Origin: Centroberyx gerrardi
Lineage: Eukaryota; Chordata; Actinopteri; Beryciformes; Berycidae
DNA: 64,000 nucleotides
Reading direction: 5' to 3'
Assembly (NCBI RefSeq): GCF_048128805.1
Contig: NC_136015.1
Coordinates: forward strand, 24,437,499-24,501,498
Positions 1-10,400 of the stretch are shown here, piece by piece. Numbering within the stretch: position 1 is the stretch's first letter; each line of letters starts with the position of its first letter. A model generated the notes under the pieces. That model was not told the origin of the DNA. It made no database searches and saw only the letters and a list, made by a program, of their open reading frames with translations. Position numbers and translations under genes: made by a program.

Positions 1-2
1 TA

Positions 3-2696
3 GCTATACAACCAACAACCATATTTGCCCCAACAGCTACCAAAGTTACCCCAACAACTACAACAGCTGCCCCAGTGGCCACCACAGCTGCCCCAATAAG
101 TGCCACAGCTGCCCATCCAAAGACAACAGCTGCCACAACAACTGCCATTGCAACCCCAATGAGGTCAACAGCTGACCTAACAACTACCACAGCTGCCTCA
201 GCAACAACCACAGCTGAACCAGCAAAAACCACAGCTGGACAAACAACAACCACCGTTTCCCCAGTGTCTACTACAGCTGCCTCAACAACAACTGCAACTG
301 CACCAACAACAACCACAGCTACCCCAGCAATTACCACAGTGGCCCCAACAACAACCACAACTGCATCAGCAACAACCACAGCTACCCCAGCAATTACCAC
401 AGTGGCCCCAACAACAACCACAACTGCATCAGTGAAAACCACAGTAATTCCAAGAACAACCACAATTGTACCATCAGCCTCACCATCAACAGCAGCTTCT
501 CCTCCAACAACAACAGCTGCCCCAATGAGGCCCACAGCTGCCATAACAACCACAGTTGTGCCAACAACAACTGCACCAACAACGACAGCTGAATTAACAT
601 CTACCACAGCTGAACCAACAAAAAACACAGCTGGACAAACAGCAACCACAGTTTCCCCAGTGTCTACTACTGCTGCCCTAACAACAACTGCAACTCCATC
701 AACAGCAAACACAGCTGCCCCAGCAACCACCACAGTGGCTCCAACAATAACCACAACTGCTTCATCAACACAAGCTACCCCAACAACTGCCACCGCAGCC
801 CCAAACAACTCCATAGATATACACCCAACAACAATATTTACCCCAACAACTACAACAGCTGCCCCAGTGGCCACCACAGCTGCCCCAATAAGTGCCACAG
901 CTGCCCATCCAAAGACAACAGCTGCCACAACAACTGCCATTGCAACCCCAATGAGGTCAACAGCTGCCACAACAACTACCACAGCTGCCTCAGCAACAAC
1001 CACAGCTGAACCAACAAAAACCACAGCTGGACAAACAACAACCACCGTTTCCCCAGTGTCTACTACAGCTGCCTCAACAACAACTGAAACTCCATCAACA
1101 GCAACCACAGCTACCCCAGCAATTACCACAGTGGCCCCAACAACAACCACAAATGCATCAGCAACAGCCACAGCTACCCCAGTGAAAACCACAGTAACTC
1201 CAAGAACAACCACAATTGTACCATCAGCCTCACCATCAACAGCAGCTTCTCCTCCAACAAAAACAGCTGCCCCAATGAGGCCCACAGCTGCCACAACAAC
1301 CACAGTTGTGTCAACAACAACTGCACCAACAACCACAGCTGAACTAACATCTACCACAGCTGGACAAACAACAACCACAGTTTCCCCAGTGTCTACTACT
1401 GCTGCCCCAACAACAACTGCAACTCCATCAACAGCAAACACAGCTGCCCCAGCAACCACCACAGTGGCTCCAACAATAACCACAACTGCTTCAACAACAC
1501 AAGCTACCCCAACAACTGCCACCGCAGCCCCAAACAACTCCACAGATATACACCCAACAACAATATTTACCCCAACAACTACAACAGCTGCCCCAGTGGC
1601 CACCACAGCTGCCCCAATAAGTGCCACAGCTGCCCATCCAAAGACAACAGCTGCCACAACAACTGCCATTGCAACCCCAATGAGGTCAACAGCTGCCACA
1701 ACAACTACCACAGCTGCCTCAGCAACAACCACAGCTGAACCAACAAAAACCACAGCTGGGCAAACAACAACCACAGTTTCCCCAGTGTCTACTACAGCTG
1801 CCTCAACAACAACTGCAACTCCATCAACAGCAACCACAGCTGCCCCAGCAACCACTACAGTGGCTCCAACAACAACCACAACTTCATCCGCAACATCAAC
1901 AGCTACCCCAACGACTGCCACAGCGGTCCCAAAGAGGTCCATAGCTGCACGAACAAAGACCACTGCTGCCCCAACAAGTACCAAAGATACCTCAGCTACT
2001 ACAACAGCTGCCCCAGTGACTGCCACACCAGCCCCAAAGAGGTCCACAGCTGCACAAAAAAAAATCACAGCTGCCCCAGCAACCACCACAGTGGCTCCAA
2101 CATCATCCACAACATCAGCAGCAGCATCAACAGCTACCCCAACAACTACCATAGCAGCCCTAAAGATGTCCATAGCTGCAATAAAAACAACATCTACCCT
2201 GTCTGCCACAGCAGCCCTAACGAAGACCATAGCTGCACGAACAAAAAACACTGCTGCCCCAACAACTACAACACCTATTCCAACAAGTGCCACAATGGTA
2301 CCAACAACTCCCACAGCAAGTGCAACAAGTGCCTCAGTTGCCCCTAAACCAACCACACCTGCACCCTTCATTTCCACAGCTGCCTCAGCAACTACTATTA
2401 CTGCGCCAACAACTACCACAACCCCTTTAACATATACCACAGCCCCAGTAACTGCTGTTTCTCCAGCAATCACAGCAGGGACAGCTGAAGAAACAGCAAG
2501 TACATTAGCAGCAACAGTAGCATCAGAAGCAGCAGCAACAACAACAGCAGCAGCAGCAGAATCCGCAGCACAAGGAACAATGGAAGCAGCAAAAGTACCA
2601 ACAGCAGCAGCAATAACAATTGTTGGCTCCTCTGCAATCACTAACAAAATGAGTCTCATTGCATTCATAACAGTTATGATAGCAACTGTAATTTAA
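3..2696 (+). CDS. Mucin-like Thr/Ala/Pro-rich protein, 5'-truncated
   Basis: One reading frame is open from base 3 to the TAA at 2694-2696, so the gene starts left of the window; the visible part is about 897 residues. It is nearly all Thr, Ala, Pro, Ser and Val in motifs such as TTTAAPVATTAAP, the composition of a heavily O-glycosylated mucin domain. Two long tandem repeats are visible: 75-866 (264 aa) and 867-1595 (243 aa), with a partial third copy from 1596 that decays after about 1900. The last 15 residues (MSLIAFITVMIATVI) are hydrophobic, end at the stop codon and follow a Gly/Ser/Ala stretch, which fits a GPI-attachment signal better than a transmembrane segment with a tail. NNS sequons occur in the repeats. 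No SEA, VWD or cysteine-rich domain is seen. It could be a membrane mucin or another secreted glycoprotein; I cannot name an orthologue. AATAAA lies at 3170-3175. Confidence 0.72.
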   Translation, partial: AIQPTTIFAPTATKVTPTTTTAAPVATTAAPISATAAHPKTTAATTTAIATPMRSTADLTTTTAASATTTAEPAKTTAGQTTTTVSPVSTTAASTTTATAPTTTTATPAITTVAPTTTTTASATTTATPAITTVAPTTTTTASVKTTVIPRTTTIVPSASPSTAASPPTTTAAPMRPTAAITTTVVPTTTAPTTTAELTSTTAEPTKNTAGQTATTVSPVSTTAALTTTATPSTANTAAPATTTVAPTITTTASSTQATPTTATAAPNNSIDIHPTTIFTPTTTTAAPVATTAAPISATAAHPKTTAATTTAIATPMRSTAATTTTTAASATTTAEPTKTTAGQTTTTVSPVSTTAASTTTETPSTATTATPAITTVAPTTTTNASATATATPVKTTVTPRTTTIVPSASPSTAASPPTKTAAPMRPTAATTTTVVSTTTAPTTTAELTSTTAGQTTTTVSPVSTTAAPTTTATPSTANTAAPATTTVAPTITTTASTTQATPTTATAAPNNSTDIHPTTIFTPTTTTAAPVATTAAPISATAAHPKTTAATTTAIATPMRSTAATTTTTAASATTTAEPTKTTAGQTTTTVSPVSTTAASTTTATPSTATTAAPATTTVAPTTTTTSSATSTATPTTATAVPKRSIAARTKTTAAPTSTKDTSATTTAAPVTATPAPKRSTAAQKKITAAPATTTVAPTSSTTSAAASTATPTTTIAALKMSIAAIKTTSTLSATAALTKTIAARTKNTAAPTTTTPIPTSATMVPTTPTASATSASVAPKPTTPAPFISTAASATTITAPTTTTTPLTYTTAPVTAVSPAITAGTAEETASTLAATVASEAAATTTAAAAESAAQGTMEAAKVPTAAAITIVGSSAITNKMSLIAFITVMIATVI
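75..1900 (+). repeat. Coding tandem repeat of about 0.75 kb in the mucin gene
   Basis: The segment beginning GTGGCCACCACAGCTG recurs at 75, 867 and 1596, giving periods of 792 and 729 bp, both multiples of three. The second unit is 63 bp shorter, an in-frame loss of 21 codons in a short internal repeat. The copies are nearly identical, which points to recent unequal exchange. Confidence 0.9.
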
Positions 2697-4380
2697 GCTA
2701 TTGAAAAATTTCCTAATTCTAGTGATCATTTATATGTCAAGTCATCATGTTTGAAGGTTCACAACGTTGATATTAAACAACAACCAATTATAAGTCTAAT
2801 TTATTCTAATTATCATGCTATTTATTGTGTGTGTGTGAGTGTGTTTGTGAAATTCTGTTTATATGTTGTATGAAGTGATATTAAATGCTGTAAATATGTC
2901 TAAATTATTTGACTTAATTACCACATTCCACACATTTATCACATTATAATCTGACAGCTCACACTCGGTCTCCTGATCATTCATGCAACTGCTGCTGTTG
3001 ACCCAACTTGATGTAAAAACTCCACCAATCTCCACCACCCCCTTTGAATTATGTCTGGTTTTATGTCGGGTTTCATATTATTGAATGATATATGTCTTCT
3101 ATCTTCTTTGGGTTTTTTATTGCGCTCGCCGCAGAATCTCTCACATGCTGCTGTGTAACCATTTGTTGCAATAAATGGTCCAAACTCCTTTGATGTAAGT
3201 GTTTTTGATTAAATAACAGACCTTTACATTGGTTTAATGACCATACCACACGTATTAAAAGAGAGTGAAGTAAAGTGTAAAGAAAATGGAAGGCTTGTGA
3301 TTGTGTTTTCTGTGTCTAAAATGAGATAACTTATGGTTCAGATAAGTATTCATCAAAATTCTTTCAAAATGTCTTTAAGTTTCCTATCCTCTGCAGTGAA
3401 TCAACTTCTGATGGTCTCTGACTCTGTGTAGTCATTCAAGTCCTACTGGTATACTTCTTACGTACATGATCACATCAGAATTAAGACAAAGACGTAAAGG
3501 GATTAAAATAATTTAACTTATTCATTTATTTAATTTATTCCAGGATAACTCACATTGGGCTGTTTTAATAGTGCTCATTTGCTAATTTCCTCAAAGAATT
3601 CAATAGCAAGATCAGTTTAAAAGGACGGATGAAAGCTTTAAGTTCCTTTTCGCCCAGAATTACAGGTTAGTGATTCAACCCATACCCAGTTATTGTACAT
3701 TTAATACATTTGCTGTTCTAAACACCTGGTGTTGGCCAGGTGTTTCCTGGTGTTGTGTCATTTGTTTCCCCTAAAAAATGTGTTACATTGCAGTGTGTCT
3801 GTGTCTTCACTTCAATTTCTAAGGAAGAAATTACAACATCAATTTTATTTTGTGGATTGTTTTTCCATTTCTGGCTTTTCTAACAGCAGAACTGCATTTT
3901 AAAAACATTTCACAGGATTACAAAGAAAGAAAGTATCCTACCAAAGTAGCTTACTGTACCGAATTGCCTGATAATGACAGAGATTATGTTTGTTTCTGAT
4001 CTTATTATCTCCAAACATTTGCAAAAACAGATAACTCCATTTGTATTCATTTCTATAAACCTTTTTTTCCCCATGTAATATCAACCAAAAAAACAAACTA
4101 GTAATGTATTATACCAGGCAATAATAATAATAATAATAATAATTTTGCGACAAAATGGGTTTCAATTCAGAAAGCCTGGAAGCGTTACAGTTACAGTCTG
4201 TTCTATTTTTTTCGGAATGGTGTTTATCTGTTTTTGCAAATTAACTCTTCTATTCTAAAAGGAAGCTTACAGTAATTGTCATTAATGAAGTGCATTTCCA
4301 CCATGATAATTTCCTCAGATTCACAAATTTTGGCATACTGGGAAAAATCCTCTAAAATAATGTGATCCTTGCATGTGTTT
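2697..4380. other. Intergenic, AT-rich; mucin 3' region to ring1 5' region
   Basis: After the probable mucin 3' UTR I see no gene. There is a short TG-rich run near 2828 and an (ATA)n run at 4121-4143. Nothing else is recognisable. Confidence 0.6.
3170..3175 (+). promoter_or_regulatory. Probable poly(A) signal of the mucin-like gene
   Basis: AATAAA about 475 bases after the stop codon, in AT-rich DNA. It is the first canonical signal I see downstream on this strand. Confidence 0.45.
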
Positions 4381-4697
4381 CCTGCTGCAATACCCAAACA
4401 GTCCGGTGGGGGTCGCTGTCACGGAGGAGGGGGGATGTGACGGTCGAGGGAGTTGTTCCGGGGAGAAGATGGCCACAGTCAGTGGGCTTGAAAATGTTGC
4501 GTTCTTGATTTTGTCAGTTGTTTTTGCTTGAACGAGGGACAATTAGACTACAATATCAAAACACCAACAATATTCAGTGTTAGTTAGAAAATATTACCCG
4601 TATGTCTTGTTAGTCAGAGCCGTTTAGTCTGGATTTTGGGGAGGGGGTTTCTCCTCACTGCTCGTGCGGTCAGCTGTCCGTCAGAGGAACATCAGCG
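4380..4697 (+). promoter_or_regulatory. ring1: Likely ring1 promoter and noncoding first exon
   Basis: This patch is richer in G, C and CpG than its surroundings and ends at a good splice donor (AGCG then GTGAGT at 4698). The first coding exon begins with a splice acceptor 25 nt before its ATG, so an upstream noncoding exon is required; this is the best candidate. The transcription start is not resolved. Confidence 0.45.
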
Positions 4698-5235
4698 GTG
4701 AGTTGCTAGTTAGATTTCCTCATTTTCCCTTCGTAGTTTTACCTTTAAAATGAAGAATAAGAGCAGCTGTCTACTGTGCAATTGGTCTTTCTTTGTTTAA
4801 ATTGCACACGTGAATGAGTACAACTTTACCAACTTCTTTATTACTTGCAACCGTAACGAAAAATCGCTTTAATATTCCTATAGTGTTCCTATAGGGAGTG
4901 TATAGTTTGTCTGTGGTTCTCAGTAGTGAGTTTCTACTGAGCCTTTCATACTTAACGGTGTTTTTATCTCTTATGGTATCACTTCTGTTTTCCTGTAGGA
5001 ACTTATAGTTTTACTGTAATATTTGAATCATATCCTTCAAACCTTTATTACAGGATTTATATAGTTGTTTTTCGTAAGGGCACCTGAGCTTATTGCAATT
5101 AATGTCTGTATTTATTATTTGATGCATTTACATCACACATTATACTGCTTTAATTTGCCCGAAAATGTTGTTTGAGTTTTGAACATATCACGTGTTGTTT
5201 TGTGTCTGCTGGTTATGCTGGTCGTGTGGTAATAA

Positions 5236-5284
5236 ATATTCTATTCTATTCTATTCTATTCTATTCTATTCTATTCTATTCTAT
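5236..5284. repeat. (TATTC)n pentanucleotide microsatellite, ring1 intron 1
   Basis: About nine perfect TATTC units in a row. Confidence 0.95.
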
Positions 5285-5744
5285 GGGAATAGAGAGGTTT
5301 GGGAGGCTGTTTTTTAATCCAGACCATCACACAGCCTGTTAGTCTCAAATAACCTACTTTAATCTGAACTGCTGTTTATTTGCCTCCCCTCCAAGCATAT
5401 TATAGTTAACCAAAACTAAGACTAAAACTAGGCATGAAAAAACGTAAAAATGAAAACTAAACCTCAGACTAAACTCAATATTTGGCAGCTTGTATCTGAA
5501 AATGAGTTTGCGTTTTGATAGGATGGCCCACCTTGTTACTATGGAATTTATTTTATTTTAATCCCACAAAACCTAGTTGCTCAGATCAGGGAACTTCATC
5601 AGGTGTGCTTCTCTCAGTGTAGAAATGACTTCAAAATCTCACAGTTTAGTGACATTTGTCACACCTCAGGATGATGAAAATATCAATTTTAATGAGAAAT
5701 TGCATATTTTAACCCTTTAATCTATCCCTTTAAGATTATAATTA

Positions 5745-5851
5745 GATTTAGGGCAGGTAAGGGTTAAGGTTAGGCATGTAGCGGAGAGAGTGAAGGGTAG
5801 GAGATGGGGAATGAATGTAGTCAATAAAAGTCCTCACAAGTATAGTAATAC

Positions 5852-5900
<49 letters not shown>
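5745..5900. repeat. Interspersed fish repeat ending in (TG)n, next to ring1 exon 2
   Basis: The segment contains GGGTTAAGGTTAGGCAT and GTCCTCACAAGTATAGTAATAC and then a (TG)n tail at about 5853-5899. The same block recurs at 6935-7116, and the type is common in fish introns. The tail ends 15 bases before the exon 2 acceptor. Confidence 0.65.
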
Positions 5901-5901
<1 letters not shown>

Positions 5902-5938
5902 TCTCTCTATCCAGTGAGGATTGTGGGAAGCGGTAACC

Positions 5939-6020
5939 ATGGCGGCTCCTGTAAACATCCAGAACCCCAGTAAGACCTGGGAGCTGAGTCTGTACGAGCT
6001 GCACAGGAGCCCTCAGGTAA

Positions 6021-6086
<66 letters not shown>

Positions 6087-6167
6087 ACCTCTCTCTAACA
6101 AGAAACTGTGAATCATAGATGTTAATGTCTGTTCGCTCCTTCAACCACCTTGATTAGTGTGCATATA

Positions 6168-6248
<81 letters not shown>

Positions 6249-6861
6249 CCGTTTCTGTGTCTCTCTCTCTGAGGCCAAAATAGACGGTACAAAAATATCA
6301 CAGCCTCCTCACTCCCTCCCAGCATTAATTAGTGCGTAGGCTCGTTAACTCATCTGTCTCTTTATATAGGAAGTCATTACAGATGGGACAGTCTCAGTGG
6401 CTGATGGATCCTAAAGTTCACCAGCCATTTGCACTATTTTACCTGCTAAATATGATTTTTATTTTAGGATAGAATAGAACCTGTGCAAGATGTTTGGTCA
6501 CCGGTCAAAGTTATCAGCCACAGCCCAAATTTAGCATCGTTTTGCCAGGTGGCTGCTGGTAATTTCACACAGTTGGCCTGCCTGAATAAAGATGGAAAGA
6601 TGAATAAGTGAAATAAGGCATGAATGGTGAATATAGGGAATCTAAATCAAAACAAAGACAGAACCTGTTTCCACCCATTACCCACAATCCTCCAGCCACC
6701 TGCTTTAAGATGACTTGAAATAAGTTAGATAAGTTCGAGAGAAAAATAAAACCACTTACCTTATCTTATTTTTTGTGGTTGTAATGACAGTGTGTGTGTG
6801 TCATGCGATACCTCCATCAATTTGTTTCTTTGTTCAGGAAGCCTTAAATCGTCAGCTCTCT

Positions 6862-6918
<57 letters not shown>

Positions 6919-7417
6919 CATGTACATCTATACTTAACCAGATGTCCTCACAAGGATAGAAAGATGTAGAAAATTATCCAAAGCGAGGACATTTTGCTGC
7001 TCCACACTACTTTAAGGGGCTATTTTACAGTTAGGACTCGGGTTTGTGAATGAATGTAGACAGTGAATGTCCTCACAAGTGTAGTAATACAGGTGTGTGT
7101 GTGTGTGTGTGTGTGTCCAGGAGGCCATCATGGACGGGACGGAGGTGGCGGTGTCTCCCAGGTCTCTGCACAGTGAGCTGATGTGTCCCATCTGTCTGGA
7201 CATGCTGAAGAACACCATGACCACCAAGGAGTGTCTGCACCGCTTCTGCTCCGACTGCATCGTCACCGCGCTGCGGTCCGGGTGAGCCGCTCCCAAAATA
7301 CTTCTCTGTAACCAATGACATTGTGGACACAGTAGCCCAGCACCGAGCCCGCCCCTCGACTGGCTAAACTAAATGAAACATGAGCGCAGAAAAAGGCTTG
7401 CAGAGCAGACAGTAAGT

Positions 7418-7448
<31 letters not shown>

Positions 7449-10400
7449 CTCGCTCCTTCAGGTTCTGTGGTCACATAGATTTCTGTTTGCAAGCTGCAAT
7501 ATTGCTCACAAAAGATGAATTTTCCCCTCAGCTGTCACTGTGCAGTTCTCACTTTTTCTTGTGAGTTTTGTCATGGAAATGCCACTATAGCCCATACACA
7601 GTCTGAAGGAGAAAAGCAAAATTAATGGTTGATAATTAAATGTTTTGTTCTTGTCATCCTCCATTTTTTCCCCCTTTCCCTCTCTCCCATCCTCTGTCTT
7701 CTGCCCTCTCTCCTCTCCTCCCTCCTCTCCCCACTCCTCTCTCCACTCCTCTCTCCTCTCCCCACTCCTCTCTCCTCTCCCCACTCCTCCCTCCTCCCTC
7801 CTCTCTCCACTCCTCCCTCCTCTCTCCTCTCCCCACTCCTCTCTCCACTCCTCTCTCCTCTCCCCACTCCTCCCTCCTCTCCCCACTCCTCTCTCTCTTC
7901 TCTCCACTCCTCCCTCCTCTCCCTACTCCTCCCTCCTCTCTCCACTCCTCTCTCCTCTCCCCACTCCTCCCTCCTCTCCCCACTCCTCCCTCCTCTCCCC
8001 ACTCCTCCCTCCTCTCTCCACTCCTCTCTCCTCTCCCCACTCCTCTCTCCACTCCTCTCTCTTCTCTCCACTCCTCTCTCCTCTCTCCACTCCTCTCTCC
8101 TCTCCCCACTCCTCTCCCCACTCCTCTCTCCTCTCTCTACTCCTCTCCCCACTCCTCTCCTCTCCCCACTCCTCCCTCCTCTCCCTACTCCTCCCTCCTC
8201 TCCCCACTCCTCTCTCCTCTCTCCACTCCTCCCTCCTCTCCCCACTCCTCTCCTCTCCCCACTCCTCCCTCCTCTCCCCACTCCTCTCCTCTCCCCACTC
8301 CTCCCTCCTCTCTCCTCTCCTCTCTCTCCCCACTCCTCTCTCCTCTCCCCACTCCTCTCTCCTCTCTCCTCTCCTCTCTCCTCTCCCCACTCCTCTCCTC
8401 TCCCCACTCCTCTCTCCTCTCTCCACTCCTCCCTCCTCTCTCCACTCCTCCCTCCTCTCCCTACTCCTCCCTCCTCTCTCCACTCCTCTCTCCTCTCTCT
8501 ACTCCTCTCGCCACTCCTCCCTCTTCTCCCCACTCCTCCCTCTTCTCCCCACTCCTCTCCTCTCCCCACTCCTCTCTCCTCTCTCTACTCCTCTCTCCTC
8601 TCCCTAATCCTCCCTCCTCTCTCCACTCCTCCCTCCTTCCCCTCCACCACCACCACCCCTCCAAAACGTCGATCCTCCACTCCTTCCCCAGGAACAAAGA
8701 GTGTCCGACCTGCAGGAAGAAGCTGGTCTCCAGGCGCTCGCTGCGGCGCGACTCCAACTTCGACGCCCTGATCTCCAAGATCTACCCGAGCCGGGACGAG
8801 TACGAGGCGCACCAGAACAGCGTCCTGGAGCGGCTCAGCAGGCTGCACAACAAGGAGGCGCTCAGCTCCAGCATCGAGGAGGGGCTTCGCCAGCAGGCCC
8901 GCTACAGGTCCGAGAGGTGGGGGATGGAAGGGAGAGGGGGACCGGGTGCCGGGGTCGAGCTTAGGGCTGGGCGATAATTCAACATTATCGTTTATCGTCT
9001 CTCAGTGGAATCATATCGTGATGATTTTGAGATATCATGACACACAATTCTGCTGTCTGAACTGATGATAACAAGCAAATTTTATTTGGCTCTGACAAAA
9101 TGAGGCATGGTAGGAATATTATTTGAAAGTTTCAGGAAAAGTGTCAGGAAAAGCATGTGTATCTAATTTGCCAGTCAGTGTTAATAAATGTAACATAATT
9201 AGCATCAACTTCTAGTCATCATCTAAAGTTATCGAAGCTGTACGAAGAAGAAAGGAGAAACGATGAGCATTTACAAATTCTCAGTCTCAACTGAAATGCC
9301 GTGTACAGCTAGAGATGTGTCACTTTTAGCAAGCTGCGTATCAGTTGGCTAGAGGATACATGTAAAAAAGATACTAGAAGAAAAATCTGCATGTCACTTT
9401 GTTGGTGCTGGGCTGAGGAAATCTCAGAAACGGAGAAAGAAAGAAAAAGAGTCAAAGCATAAAGACAAAGTTTCTTTTTAATCAGTCAGGTCAGACGAAG
9501 AGCCGTTGTGCTCAGAGCTTTGTCTAGTAAAATGATGTTTAAGCGTGGAAGTGTGCGGGCTCTTAGTTAAATATAACGAACATTACAGATTGCGGTTGAC
9601 TAAACAGTAAACACCATGCAGGAGTTCTAGCCTTTGATTTGGCTTTAAGACAGACGTAACAATGCTGAGCTGTGTTTACCTGTCCCTCCCTGCAGGAACC
9701 ACCGGGTGAGGAAGCCGGCTCAGGAGAGCGACAACACCACCTTCAGCGGGGGGGAGGACAACGGCGACGCCCGCTCGCACCTCTCCCACGACTCCGCCCC
9801 CTCGCACGCCCCCCTCCCCCGCGGCGGAACCCCCTCGGAGCCGGGGCCGAGCCGCAAGCGGCCGCGAGCCTCCGACGAGGGCTCCGGCCCGGAGGCGGAC
9901 GGCGGCAGCCCCGCCCCTCCGCCGAGGCGTCACAAAGAGGGGCCGGCCTCGGAGATCGAGCTGGTGTTCAGGCCACACCCGCAGCTGGTCAACGCCCAGG
10001 AGTACAGCCAGACCAGGTGAGGCGGGACGTCCTGCATGAAGACACGGACCAACTGCAGTGGTGTTGTCTTTTCATTTGACAAGTCCAGTATCTCATACGG
10101 TTTCAGGCTCCGTTAAAGTTTCTCATTCTAGTGCAAGCTAGTGAGGAAAGATGTGCTAACTCACTGCTGCAACATTAGCCGATCATTATACTCCCATCAG
10201 ATTACTGCGACTTTAAAGTACAACAAGTACAACATACAGCTGACTACCAATGGGTTACCTTCTCTACGTATCATCTATATGCTACTACGACCTCTCAAGG
10301 GTGAATAATGTAGCGAGAAATGCCTCTTTTCCCCCTTTTTTTTCCTAAATGACGTTGTGTGCATTTTCAGATATGTGAAGACTACAGCCAACGCCACAGT

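Noticed and set aside
394-600. Leu-rich minus-strand frame in the mucin gene
   Set aside because: It is the complement of the Thr/Ala/Pro repeat codons, with no start context or domain.
4321-4542. Minus-strand 73-codon frame at the ring1 promoter
   Set aside because: There is no splice or start support and no recognisable domain; it overlaps the likely ring1 first exon.
7506-8977. Several open frames of 130-445 codons on both strands
   Set aside because: They are by-products of the stop-poor pyrimidine minisatellite in ring1 intron 3 (Ser/Pro/Leu on one strand, Arg/Glu/Gly on the other) and contain no domain.
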